This document shows positions 25,556 through 33,427 of a DNA stretch of 64,000 nt, in pieces (position 1 is the first letter of the stretch; the number at the start of each line of letters is the position of its first letter). The translations under genes and the position numbers were made by a program. The notes beneath the pieces are model-generated. The model did not search any database. It was not told the DNA's origin and saw nothing but the letters and a program-made list of their open reading frames with translations. Source of the stretch: Bacillota bacterium (GTDB taxonomy: Bacteria; Bacillota; Clostridia; Oscillospirales; Acutalibacteraceae); NCBI GenBank assembly GCA_023412715.1, contig JAEZCC010000003.1, positions 1 to 64,000 on the forward strand, read 5' to 3'.

Positions 25556-26362
25556 AACAAATCCCCTTTCCCGATTGCGGCAGGATTGTAAGAACGCAAT
25601 TTTTCTTCCTGAAAAAGAGCTTTGCCGTGAGCAGCCCGTCTTCCAGCGAGGTCCGGACCTCCGCTCCCTGCGCTTCGGCTTTCACGCATGGAAAACCGGC
25701 GGGGATGTGAAACCAGTAGCACTCCGCCGTGCCGGGCACGCCCGAAATTTCCAGCGTGAGCCGGCCGTCCGCCCAGCGTTCCGACTTCACGCTCACCGCG
25801 TCCATGCTGACATGCCGTGTCGAAGCGATAAACTGCGGCCGGTCCTGCGCCGGCGTCAGGCAAACAACCTGACATTCTCCAAGCCCGAGCGCCCGGCAGG
25901 GAAGGCTTTTCATGACCTTCCCGAGAAAACGCTCCTCTCAGAAATCGAACGCATAGTAGACGCGCTCCGGGTCGAGGCCGAGCAACTCGAGAGGCAGAAC
26001 GCTTTCCCGCAGCGGCGCCGTCGCGATTCTTGCCGCCACACACCAGCTTCGGAAGGGATTTTCCAGATGGACGGCCCACAGCGACGAAAACGGATGATCG
26101 TCGTCCATGGTGGGGTAATCGCCCGCCATATCAAGCGCATCCTCCCGGCTGACTCCTTCGGCTTCGCTTCGCCCCTCCCTGGAATGGACGGCAAAGCCGT
26201 GCAGCTTCGTCCAGGTGAAGACCGGAAAATCCGTCTTGAGCGGACCGGTCTCGGCCGTCACGGTCGCAAGCGGCGGGAGCGTCCGGCGGATCAGCCCGAG
26301 CCGTTCTTCGTCAGAATCCTCATCGTATTTGTCCGCTTTTCTCTTCTGTGGGTATAAGCTTC
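25542..26362 (-). pseudogene. C-terminal remnant of a glycoside hydrolase, with a nonsense codon
   Basis: A minus-strand frame continues from the left end of the IS at 26364 to 25542 and reads like the last ~270 residues of a large glycosidase (LWAVHLENPFRSWC, ERVYYAFDF, then EERFLGKVMKSLPCR and RPQFIASTRHVSM). A clan GH-D/GH31-like alpha-galactosidase type is my best guess, with low certainty. At 25940-25938 a TGA stands where FDFW...EERFLG calls for TGG, and the frame continues correctly beyond it, so this is a nonsense mutation. The 5' part of the gene is missing: the sequence beyond the IS belongs to a sensor kinase. Confidence 0.7.
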
Positions 26363-26421
26363 TAGAGCAATTTTGAAAAATGAGATCAGCATGGTAAAAT
26401 CATCTCAGGGAGATGATCGGT

Positions 26422-26832
26422 ATGCTGGGAAAAGAAGTGCGAGAGCGGATTATAGAGGCCCGTAAGCGAAGGGTCACAGTAGCAGAACTATCAAAATGCT
26501 ATGGCGTATCAGAACGAAGCATCTATGAGTTGCAGGCGCTGTACCGGGCGACAGGAAATATCGCGCCGCGCACTCATACCCGGGGACGCAGGTCAAGCGT
26601 GGATGCGGAAATGCTGCAGCGAATAGATGAGGCCATACAAAAGGCTCCGGACATTACATTGGAGGAGTTGCGGGAAAAGCTGTGTTTACCGGTACGGGTG
26701 TCCCGTCTGAGCCAAATTGTCCGAGAAAAATTGGGTTATACCGATAAAAAAAGATGGTTCACGCCAGCGAGCAAAACAGACCGGACGTGCAAGCCAAACG
26801 AAAGAAGTGGGTGGAGAAAGTCGCCCGAATAG
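26422..26832 (+). CDS. IS630 transposase, N-terminal frame (orfA)
   Basis: The 136-residue frame is mostly a helix-turn-helix DNA-binding region (VAELSKCYGVSERSIYEL) with a winged-helix continuation, as in IS630 transposases. ATG 26422 has AGGGAG at ten bases; ATG 26413 is too close. At 26745-26751 it contains AAAAAAA, where a -1 slip would fuse it to the catalytic frame. The tail beyond that run (KRWFTPASKTDR...) is out-of-frame sequence. Confidence 0.85.
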   Translation: MLGKEVRERIIEARKRRVTVAELSKCYGVSERSIYELQALYRATGNIAPRTHTRGRRSSVDAEMLQRIDEAIQKAPDITLEELREKLCLPVRVSRLSQIVREKLGYTDKKRWFTPASKTDRTCKPNERSGWRKSPE

Positions 26833-27344
26833 ATGTAAAACATCTGGTGTTTCTGGATGAAAGCGGGATTAACATAGATATGACACGTCGCTATGGGCGT
26901 TCCAAAGGCAAACAGAGGGTTGTGGACAGTACCCCTTTGAATACCCCGAAAACAACCACCTTACTTTCTTCTATCCGCTTGGATGGAACTACCGTTCGCA
27001 CGGCCTTTCAAGGCGCGCTCAATAAAGAGCGTTTTCTGGAGTACTTACGCAATGTTCTTGTCCCCCGCCTGCGGGAAGGGGATGTTGTGGTCATGGATAA
27101 TTTGGGTTCTCATAAAGTTTCCAGTGTGGCAGAGCTCATTCGTTCGGCCGGCGCAGAGCCGCTTTATCTGCCTCCCTACTACCCGGATTTTAATCCCATT
27201 GAGAAGATGTGGTCAAAGCTAAAAGCGTATTTTCGAAAGCTGAAGCTCCGCTCTGTAGAGCTTCTTCAGAAGGCTATTCCGATGGCTTTCAGGACAATTT
27301 CGACTTCCGATACACACGGATGGTTTGCTATTGCCGGATACTGA
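26754..27344 (+). CDS. IS630 transposase, catalytic DDE frame (orfB)
   Basis: The frame holds the complete DDE domain: first aspartate in VFLDESGIN, second in VVVMDNLGSHK, and the glutamate in the DFNPIEKMWSKLK motif. It overlaps orfA and lies in the -1 frame. It is most likely produced as an orfA-orfB fusion by slippage on the A7 run at 26745-26751. An ATG at 26754 exists, but an independent product would lack the DNA-binding domain. Confidence 0.88.
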   Translation: MVHASEQNRPDVQAKRKKWVEKVARIDVKHLVFLDESGINIDMTRRYGRSKGKQRVVDSTPLNTPKTTTLLSSIRLDGTTVRTAFQGALNKERFLEYLRNVLVPRLREGDVVVMDNLGSHKVSSVAELIRSAGAEPLYLPPYYPDFNPIEKMWSKLKAYFRKLKLRSVELLQKAIPMAFRTISTSDTHGWFAIAGY

Positions 27345-27367
27345 ACTTATTTCAAGAAATTGCTCTA

Positions 27368-27486
27368 AGTATATACGCAATGGAATAGGAGCTGTACCCT
27401 ATGATGGCGCTTGGAAAAATAATCAGGGCAAAGAAAGCGATGACCAGCCTGTAATAGATTTTGAAATTGCGGATGGCCCCGATCAT
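27368..27486 (-). pseudogene. N-terminal remnant of a YesM-like sensor histidine kinase
   Basis: Starting at ATG 27486, the minus strand reads MIGAIRNFKIYYRLVIAFF then ALIIFPSAIIGYSSYSIAYI and runs into the IS at 27366. A basic start, RNFKIYYRL and a first membrane helix ending in a proline/glycine and SYSIA are typical of YesM-type sensor kinases that regulate carbohydrate operons. Nothing after about residue 40 is left: past the IS the sequence is the glycosidase tail. No gene symbol is justified. Confidence 0.6.
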
Positions 27487-27749
27487 CCGATCCAGAACCT
27501 TCCCGGCTGCCGCCCGGAACCCGCCCTCCGTATGTTTTATAGGGAGACGCCCCCTGAAGTATCAGAGTCATGACCATTTGTAATATACGTCTAAATTGTG
27601 ATGTTTCAAGGCAATATTATTGTTAATTTTGTTTAAACCGACCAACTTTATTTTACCGGAAAAACCTGCTAATTTTAGGGCCGTTTTGCTAAAACAGGGC
27701 CATTTACGAAGAAGCATGTTTCGCTGTATAATTGATTTTTTAAAACCCC
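27487..27749. other. Intergenic region, A+T-rich, no gene seen
   Basis: About 260 bases between the kinase remnant and the ferredoxin gene's terminator. Composition turns A+T-rich from 27575 on (for example ATATTATTGTTAATTTTG). No convincing reading frame, RNA or repeat was seen. It would have contained the promoter of the lost sensor kinase gene. Confidence 0.5.
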
Positions 27750-27771
27750 GGCCGCTCCGAAAAACGCGGCC
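27750..27771 (-). terminator. Probable terminator of the PadR/ferredoxin operon
   Basis: On the minus strand GGCCGC and GCGGCC form a stem with a 10-base loop, followed by GGGGTTTTAAAAAAT. It is about 45 bases past the ferredoxin-protein stop codon. The stem is short. Confidence 0.5.
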
Positions 27772-27816
27772 AGCCCAGGCTCAAAAAGGGCAAAAAACAG
27801 GCGGAGCACCGGATCA

Positions 27817-28572
27817 TCAGACACGGCCGGGCCCCGCTTTTTTCTCCGGGCTTCCGAATGTAAGCCTGACCGCCTTTTTGCTGCAGCAGTCGGCGCATCT
27901 GCCGCACAGGATGCATTCGCCGTTCCGCAGACGGCGCGCCTGTACCATCTCCGCAACCCCCAGACTCATCGGGCAGTTGCGGGAGCACTGTCCGCACTGC
28001 ACGCATTTTTCAGGGTCCGCTTCCAGATGCAGGGAAGGACAGCCGAGCCGGTCCCTGATCTTCGTCCCGACGACCATGAACGGCGCCATCCAGCAGATCG
28101 AGTGGCACATGCCGCGCCTGCCGAGGGCGAAAGCGAGAATCGTAATCAGCGCAAGGATAAAAAGGTAGACAATATAGCCCGATATGCCGGAAGCCGATAT
28201 CCCGTGGTCGGTCATATAGAAGAAATCCAGGCTTTTCATGCCGCCCGCCGAGAGAAAGCCGAAAACGATCGCGAAAAGCCACGGAACCCAGAGGATGTAT
28301 TTCACCCGGTCCGCCTTCGGGCTGACCAGCCTTTTATCCTCAACCTGCATGCAGCATTCCTGCAAACCGCCGGCGGGACAGAGCCACCCGCAAAAGGCCC
28401 TTCCGAACACCAGCGAGGACGCAAACTGGGCGGCAAACAGCAGAAGGCTCCCGGTCACGATGCCGGAAAAGCTCCCCTGCAGGATGAGGACCGGCGAAAA
28501 GTAATACAGCGTAACGGGGAACAGCAGGAAAGAAACCAAAAGCAGCAATTTCCGGATTTTCTGGCGTTTCAT
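27817..28572 (-). CDS. Membrane-bound 4Fe-4S protein (NapH/NosR/FixG-like)
   Basis: The 251 residues have about four to five membrane helices, with two CxxxCP-like/cysteine pairs in the membrane part (FCGWLCPAGG near 60; CHSICWMAP near 155). The C-terminus has a ferredoxin-type domain with CVQCGQCSRNCP and CILCGRCADCC, enough for two 4Fe-4S clusters. Such proteins pass electrons at the membrane; the partner is not in view. ATG 28572 has AAAGGGG; the upstream extension is the padR overlap region. It is co-transcribed with the PadR gene, two bases apart. Confidence 0.82.
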   Translation of the reverse strand: MKRQKIRKLLLLVSFLLFPVTLYYFSPVLILQGSFSGIVTGSLLLFAAQFASSLVFGRAFCGWLCPAGGLQECCMQVEDKRLVSPKADRVKYILWVPWLFAIVFGFLSAGGMKSLDFFYMTDHGISASGISGYIVYLFILALITILAFALGRRGMCHSICWMAPFMVVGTKIRDRLGCPSLHLEADPEKCVQCGQCSRNCPMSLGVAEMVQARRLRNGECILCGRCADCCSKKAVRLTFGSPEKKAGPGRV

Positions 28573-28574
28573 GG

Positions 28575-29150
28575 TCAAACCCCTTTCTCTTTTTCGCCGG
28601 AAGCAAGATTGTCCCTGAGAAATGCGGCGGCTTCGTCCGCCCATTCCACATAGGCCCGGTAAACATATTCCCCGAACAGCGCCGTCAGATAATAATACAG
28701 GTGGTCCCGGCTCTCCGGGAATACGGCTTCAAGGTTCGTTTCGGCCGAACGGATAAGCCGCAGATTTTCGGCGTTCCGTTCCCGGAACGCTTCAACCATT
28801 CTCACGTGGTCGGCCGGACTGCCGAGACTGCCGAAAAACAGCTTCAGAAGGATTTCGTACCGGACATGTTCTTTTTCGTTCGGCTGTGAAAGCCAGCCGG
28901 CCAGCTTCTGCCTTCCGGCCTCGGTGATGGTATACACGATGCGGTCGGGGCCTTTTGACGACCGCACCGGCCTGCCCGTCACGGCGCCCTCTTTTTCGAG
29001 CACCTTCAGGGTGGGGTAAAGCTGCCCGTACCCGACGTCCCAAAACCGCGAAATCATGGTGTCGATTTTCTTTTTCAAATCATACCCGCTCGACGCTTCA
29101 TGCGCCAGCAGGCCCAGGATAATATAAGCCGTTGTGTTTTTCTCTGCCAT
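28575..29150 (-). CDS. PadR family transcriptional repressor
   Basis: A 191-residue regulator with the N-terminal PadR winged helix (AYIILGLLAHEASSGYDLKK and YGQLYPTLKVLEKEG, residues 8-70) and a C-terminal Vir-type dimerisation domain (about 95-190). PadR proteins are usually autorepressed and respond to phenolics, drugs or envelope stress. A perfect palindrome overlapping its own promoter (29179-29211) fits autorepression. Start ATG 29150 with GGGGACGGAAG. It governs at least itself and the ferredoxin-type membrane protein. Confidence 0.9.
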   Translation of the reverse strand: MAEKNTTAYIILGLLAHEASSGYDLKKKIDTMISRFWDVGYGQLYPTLKVLEKEGAVTGRPVRSSKGPDRIVYTITEAGRQKLAGWLSQPNEKEHVRYEILLKLFFGSLGSPADHVRMVEAFRERNAENLRLIRSAETNLEAVFPESRDHLYYYLTALFGEYVYRAYVEWADEAAAFLRDNLASGEKEKGV

Positions 29151-29178
29151 CTTCCGTCCCCTCGAATCATAAATCCAG

Positions 29179-29211
29179 CATTACTATATCATATTGATAT
29201 AGTAATGTCAA
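29179..29211 (-). promoter_or_regulatory. PadR promoter embedded in a perfect 29-bp palindrome
   Basis: CATTACTATATCA and its exact complement TGATATAGTAATG are separated by three bases (29179-29207). On the minus strand the same DNA holds TTGACA (29211-29206), 17 bases and TATAGT (29188-29183), a near-consensus promoter. A dimer on the palindrome would cover both hexamers. The arms resemble the TACT...AGTA sites described for PadR proteins. Confidence 0.85.
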
Positions 29212-29296
29212 GCGCCGTCTCAGCACAACGGCAGAAACGCCGCCGGGCAAAAATCATCCACTGGCAAAACCGTTGATCCGTACGCGGAAGCCGCAA

Positions 29297-29342
29297 AAAC
29301 CCCGGGGTCCGGGAAAGCAAAGCTTTTCGGGCTCCGGGGTTT
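29297..29342 (-). terminator. Terminator of the oxidoreductase/isomerase operon
   Basis: On the minus strand AAACCCCGG and CCGGGGTTT pair around a loop that itself has a GAAAAGC/GCTTTC stem. The outer stem runs straight into TTTTT. It starts 14 bases after the last gene's stop. Confidence 0.8.
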
Positions 29343-29355
29343 GCACAGCCGTTTT

Positions 29356-30093
29356 TCAGCGGACGGCGAGAACCGGGTAGTGTGAGCGCAGGTATGCGAT
29401 GCTCCGCGCGGCGTCGGAAAAGCCGTCGGGCACGGGCCTGTCGTTTTCCACAATCAGCCATTCGTGGCCCAGCTTCGCAGCCGTACCCACAATGCCGGCA
29501 ATGTCGTTTTTCCCCTCGCCTACGGCGCAGGGCACGGAATCGAGACCGCCGTCTTTCAGGTGGATGAGGCCGATGCGCCCGGCGTTTTCTTTCAGATATG
29601 CGCAGACGTCCACCTTGCTGTCGAACGCCCAGTACGTATCGAGCTCAAGCGGGCAGAACCGTTTGATTTCGTCGATGGGGCGGACCCCGTCCAGCGGCCG
29701 GAACTCGTGGGTGTGGTTATGATACAGAACGGTAATGCTGAGCTCCGCCGCGCGTGCGGACGCGGCCGTCAGGGTTTTTTTCAGGCGCCCGAGGTCCTCA
29801 CGGCTCCCAATGGGAGCGTAGGCGCAGACGACCTTGTCGCAGCCGATGTCTTTGCTGTAGGAAAGCACCTCGTCCAGGCTGTTTTCCAGCCGATCGACGC
29901 TCTCGTGCGCTGCGACGGCCTCAAGGCCGGTTTCGGCCAGCACGTCTTTGATTTCCTGTGCGCCGAGGCCCGCATACCCGGCGAATTCCACGCCGTCGTA
30001 GCCGAGCTTTCCGACCTGCCTCAGGGCGCGGAGCAGATCCGCGCCGGTTTTGCACAGATCACGGACGGTATACATCTGCAGGGCGATTTTCAT
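29356..30093 (-). CDS. Sugar phosphate isomerase/epimerase family protein
   Basis: A 245-residue xylose-isomerase-like TIM barrel of the IolE/Hyi type. Metal/catalytic-site candidates are the His in VAAHESVD, the Glu/His in LYHNHTHEF, the Asp in ELDTYW, the His in LIHLKDG and the Glu in LIVENDRP, in the usual order. Members isomerise, epimerise or dehydrate keto-sugars or inosose. It is the fourth gene of an operon with two Gfo/Idh/MocA enzymes. ATG 30093 is preferred to GTG 30102. Confidence 0.85.
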   Translation of the reverse strand: MKIALQMYTVRDLCKTGADLLRALRQVGKLGYDGVEFAGYAGLGAQEIKDVLAETGLEAVAAHESVDRLENSLDEVLSYSKDIGCDKVVCAYAPIGSREDLGRLKKTLTAASARAAELSITVLYHNHTHEFRPLDGVRPIDEIKRFCPLELDTYWAFDSKVDVCAYLKENAGRIGLIHLKDGGLDSVPCAVGEGKNDIAGIVGTAAKLGHEWLIVENDRPVPDGFSDAARSIAYLRSHYPVLAVR

Positions 30094-30126
30094 GGTTCGC
30101 ACTTCTTTCTTTTCAATTTCTCCGTC

Positions 30127-31173
30127 TCAGATATGGACGGAAACGGACGCCCCTTTCCGGGCGGACTCAAAGACCGCGTCGATTACGCGCATGACGCGCA
30201 GCGCTTCTTCCGGCTTTACGGCAAGCTCGGCCCCGCCGAGGTCCGCGTCACGGAAATTGCGGTAGTAGTCGCGCGCGTTGGACTCGACATGCGGCAGCGG
30301 CAGCTCGCGGACGCTCTCACGCGACCTCGGGGCCATGGTCCTGGTCGGGCCGGCGGCCGTATAAACGATGCCTTCCTCCCATTTCATTTCGACCGTGTCG
30401 GCCTTCACGATTCTGCCGGAGCAGGAAAAGTCGTCGATCTGCAGGGTGCCGGCGTCCCCGCAGACATACCAGCGGGGCAGATTGACAAACATATAGGTCC
30501 CCACCTCCACAAGGGCGGAAAGGCCGTTTTCAAAGCGCATCATCAGCTTGAAATTGTCGTCAACGGCCGGGAATTTGACGGAAAGCAGGTGCGCGTACAC
30601 TTCCGTGACCGGACTTTTCACAAGCCACATGAGCTGGTCAATCAGGTGGACGCCCCAGTCCAGCAGCATGCCGCCGCCCGCCTCTTTCACGCAGCGCCAG
30701 TCGCCCGGAATCCCCTTCGAGCCCTGAACGCGGGATTCTATGGAAAACGGTCTGCCGACGGTCCCGTCTTCCAAAACCTTTTTGACGGTCAGAAAATCCC
30801 GATCCCATCTTCTGTTCTGGTGGACGGAAAACAGCCTGCCCGTTTTCCTCGCCGTGCGGACGACGTCTTCCAGCTCCCCGCTGTTCCTGGTGACCGGCTT
30901 TTCGCAGATGACGTTTTTTCCGGCCCGGAGCGCCCGGATGGAAAGCTCCTGATGAAAATTGTTCGGGACGGCGAGAATTACGGTCCGGACGGCGCCGTCG
31001 CCGAGGATCTCCTCCAGCGAGGAGTACCCCCGGATTCCCTGCTGCTCGGCTTTGCGGATTTTCTCCGGATTGATGTCGTATACCCCGGCGACCTGAAAGT
31101 CCGGCATGGACATCAGCTGTTCCGCGTGCCAGCCGCCCATTCCCCCGTAACCGATGATTCCAATCTGATACAA
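30127..31173 (-). CDS. Gfo/Idh/MocA family oxidoreductase
   Basis: The 348 residues begin with a Rossmann motif (IGIIGYGGMGGWHAEQL), followed by the diagnostic family motif VICEKPVTRN (Lys of EKP, about residue 95) and the substrate-domain motif DWGVHLIDQL with its catalytic histidine. Such enzymes oxidise or reduce a sugar or polyol hydroxyl using NAD(P). The start is TTG 31173 with AAGGGG about ten bases upstream; no ATG fits the Rossmann strand. Operon partner of two epimerase-type barrels. Confidence 0.87.
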   Translation of the reverse strand: MYQIGIIGYGGMGGWHAEQLMSMPDFQVAGVYDINPEKIRKAEQQGIRGYSSLEEILGDGAVRTVILAVPNNFHQELSIRALRAGKNVICEKPVTRNSGELEDVVRTARKTGRLFSVHQNRRWDRDFLTVKKVLEDGTVGRPFSIESRVQGSKGIPGDWRCVKEAGGGMLLDWGVHLIDQLMWLVKSPVTEVYAHLLSVKFPAVDDNFKLMMRFENGLSALVEVGTYMFVNLPRWYVCGDAGTLQIDDFSCSGRIVKADTVEMKWEEGIVYTAAGPTRTMAPRSRESVRELPLPHVESNARDYYRNFRDADLGGAELAVKPEEALRVMRVIDAVFESARKGASVSVHI

Positions 31174-31202
31174 GACCGCTTACCCCTTTATATGTCCGAT
31201 TT

Positions 31203-32171
31203 TCACGCCCAGTACATGTTCACCTGGTCGGATTCGAAAATGATCGTCCTCTTTAGGACCTCGATTGCCTTTTCAAGGCCCTCCTTCGTGGTCATGAGGC
31301 CGTCTTCGTGCTCGATGGAAATCACGCCGTCATACCCCGTTCTGCGCAGCTCGCTGAACATGGCGCGCCAGGTTTCTTCCCCGTGGCCGTAGCCGATGGT
31401 GCGGAACATCCACGAGCGCTCGTTCAGACGGTCGAGCGGGGTCGTGTCGAGCACGCCCTTGACCGCACAGATCTGCCGGTCGATGTAGGTGTCTTTCGCG
31501 TGGAAATGATAGATCGCGCCTTTGAGCGCCCGGATGGCGGCAACGGGGTCGATTCCCTGCCAGAACAGATGGGAGGGGTCGAAGTTCGCGCCGATGGTGT
31601 CCCCCACCGCTTCACGGAGCCTGAGCAGGGTCGGCGGGTTGTAGACGCAGAACCCGGGGTGCATTTCCAGCGCGACGCGGCGGATGCCGTGGCTGTTTGC
31701 GAATTTGACGGCCTTTTTCCAGTATGGAATCAGCACTTCGTTCCACTGCCACTCTTTTATCTTCTGAAAATCGTCCGGCCAGGCCGCGACCACCCAGTTC
31801 GGGTATCTGGAATTTTCGCAGTCGCCCGGGCAGCCCGAAAAAGTAACGACTGTTTTAACGCCGATTTTCTCCGCAAGCTCGACCGCGGCCTCGTACTGCT
31901 CGTTGTAGTCTTCCGCGACCGCTTTCTGGGGATGGACAGGGTTTCCGTGCACGGAAAGCGCCGCCACGTCGAGCCCGTATTTCTGGATGGTGGCCATGAA
32001 CTCGTCGATCAGGGCGGGATTTTTGATGAATTTTCTCGCGTCCGCATGGGCCGTGCCGGGGTTGCCCCCGCAGCCGATTTCCACCTGCTGGACGCCGAGG
32101 CTTTTGAGGTACGCAAGGGCTTTGTCAAGCGGCATGTCTCCCAAAAGCACGGTCATAACGCCAAGCTTCAT
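31203..32171 (-). CDS. Sugar phosphate isomerase/epimerase family protein
   Basis: A 322-residue TIM barrel. The metal ligands are clear: Glu in ALEMHPGF, Asp/His in ANFDPSHLFW, His in YHFHAKDTY and Glu in ISIEHEDG. This larger form, with HFHAKD and DGVISIEHED, is common in Gfo/Idh clusters for inositol-like or keto-glycoside breakdown. ATG 32171 has AAGGAGTG. Second gene of the operon; the two barrels in the operon are only distantly alike and probably catalyse successive steps. Confidence 0.87.
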   Translation of the reverse strand: MKLGVMTVLLGDMPLDKALAYLKSLGVQQVEIGCGGNPGTAHADARKFIKNPALIDEFMATIQKYGLDVAALSVHGNPVHPQKAVAEDYNEQYEAAVELAEKIGVKTVVTFSGCPGDCENSRYPNWVVAAWPDDFQKIKEWQWNEVLIPYWKKAVKFANSHGIRRVALEMHPGFCVYNPPTLLRLREAVGDTIGANFDPSHLFWQGIDPVAAIRALKGAIYHFHAKDTYIDRQICAVKGVLDTTPLDRLNERSWMFRTIGYGHGEETWRAMFSELRRTGYDGVISIEHEDGLMTTKEGLEKAIEVLKRTIIFESDQVNMYWA

Positions 32172-32208
32172 AATACTTGTTCACTCCTTATGGATTTTTA
32201 CAATATCT

Positions 32209-33285
32209 TTATTCAAACCGGTACGGGGCGCCCGTCTTCGCCGAGGTATAAATCCCCTCGAGAATGCGCGTGACGACGAGGGCCTGCTCCGGCAGGACGA
32301 CCAGCTTCCCCTTCCCTTCCAGCGCGTCCGCAAACACCGTCTGCTCCAGGACCGCAGGCTTCACGTCTCCCCCGGAAAAGAAATCCACTCCGCGCGCGCC
32401 GAGGTCCGGCTTTAAGACATACTGCCTGTTGTGCTTCACGCCGTTGATCCTGAGGCCGTCCAGCATATCGGCGCCCGCCTTCGTGCCGCACAGCACGGTC
32501 TTCGCCTCGTTCACGTCCAGCGTGTTCAGCGCCCAGCTCGCCTCGACGGAAACGGTTGCGCCGTCTTCCATGACGACAAAGCCGAACGCGCTGTCTTCGA
32601 CCGTAAAATCTTCCGGTTTCCAGTCGCCGAACGCATTCCCCTGGCTGGTGTCGTTGTTCAGCTTATGGTAAACGGTCCCGACGGCATACCTGGGTCTGTA
32701 ATTGTCCATCATCCAGAGCGTGAGGTCCAGAGCGTGCGTGCCGATGTCGATGAGAGGGCCGCCGCCCTGCTCGCGCTCATTGAGGAAAACGCCCCACGTT
32801 GGCACCGCCCGGCGGCGCAGGGCTTTCGCCCTAGCATAATAGATCCCGCCCAGAACGCCCTCTTCGCATTCCTGCTTCAGGTAAAGGCTGTCCGGGCGGT
32901 AGCGGTTCTGGTAGCCGATTGTGAGGACCTTCCCCGTTTCTTCCGCCGCCCGCGCCATGGCAAGCGCTTCTTTGCAATTGATGGCCATCGGCTTTTCACA
33001 CATGACGTTTTTGCCGGCGCGGAGCGCGTCGACCGTGATGAAGGAATGCGAGCGGTTCGGCGTGCAGACGTACACGGCGTCGAGATCCTCTTTCAGCAGC
33101 TCTTTATAATCGGTGTAGACGCGCGCGCCCTCTTCGCCGTACTCTTTCGCCGCCTGATCCGCGCGCCCGCGGATCAGGTCACAAAACGCTACCAGTTCGA
33201 ACCGCTTCGTCTCCCGGATAGCCGGCAGATGCTTTCCGTTCGCAATGCCGCCGCACCCGACGATGCCGGCTTTCAGCTTGCCCAT
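32209..33285 (-). CDS. Gfo/Idh/MocA family oxidoreductase
   Basis: A 358-residue NAD(P)-dependent enzyme: Rossmann motif AGIVGCGGIANGKHLPAI, family motif NVMCEKPMAIN and the substrate-site motif LIDIGTHALDLTLW. It is the first gene of the four-gene operon and is only moderately similar to the second Gfo/Idh protein (30127-31173), so a pair of oxidation and re-reduction steps is plausible. ATG 33285 follows AAGGAGTG. Divergent from an AraC-type regulator gene. Confidence 0.88.
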   Translation of the reverse strand: MGKLKAGIVGCGGIANGKHLPAIRETKRFELVAFCDLIRGRADQAAKEYGEEGARVYTDYKELLKEDLDAVYVCTPNRSHSFITVDALRAGKNVMCEKPMAINCKEALAMARAAEETGKVLTIGYQNRYRPDSLYLKQECEEGVLGGIYYARAKALRRRAVPTWGVFLNEREQGGGPLIDIGTHALDLTLWMMDNYRPRYAVGTVYHKLNNDTSQGNAFGDWKPEDFTVEDSAFGFVVMEDGATVSVEASWALNTLDVNEAKTVLCGTKAGADMLDGLRINGVKHNRQYVLKPDLGARGVDFFSGGDVKPAVLEQTVFADALEGKGKLVVLPEQALVVTRILEGIYTSAKTGAPYRFE

Positions 33286-33318
33286 GCGATCACTCCTTAC
33301 AGATTTTCCACTGATTTC

Positions 33319-33346
33319 TTGACAAATTTTAAGCTCTGTGCATAAT
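33319..33346 (+). promoter_or_regulatory. Predicted promoter of the araC-type gene
   Basis: TTGACA (33319-33324), 16 bases, CATAAT (33341-33346), about 80 bases ahead of the GTG start. No clear operator repeat was seen in the divergent region. Confidence 0.5.
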
Positions 33347-33427
33347 TAGATTATAGAAATCGAATTCCCTTTTGTCGTGTCAGTGCAGAGCATTCTAGTG
33401 ACAAAAATCGCTGACAGGAGGACCGCT

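Larger units (their letters stand above)
26365..27365 (+). mobile_element. IS630 family insertion sequence, 1001 bp
   Basis: The ends are inverted: GAGCAATTT at 26365-26373 and its complement AAATTGCTC at 27357-27365, with looser similarity for about ten more bases. Both sides are flanked by TA (26363-26364 and 27366-27367), the target duplicated by IS630/Tc1-type elements. Inside are two overlapping transposase frames that need a -1 shift. Both frames are intact, so the element may still be active. Confidence 0.9.

Noticed and set aside
25938..25940. UGA read as tryptophan or selenocysteine
   Set aside because: Many normal genes in the window stop at TGA, no SECIS-like need is apparent, and the gene is truncated anyway.
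29464..31392. A 642-codon plus-strand frame opposite the epimerase and oxidoreductase genes
   Set aside because: It crosses two real genes and their gap on the other strand and has no family motif.
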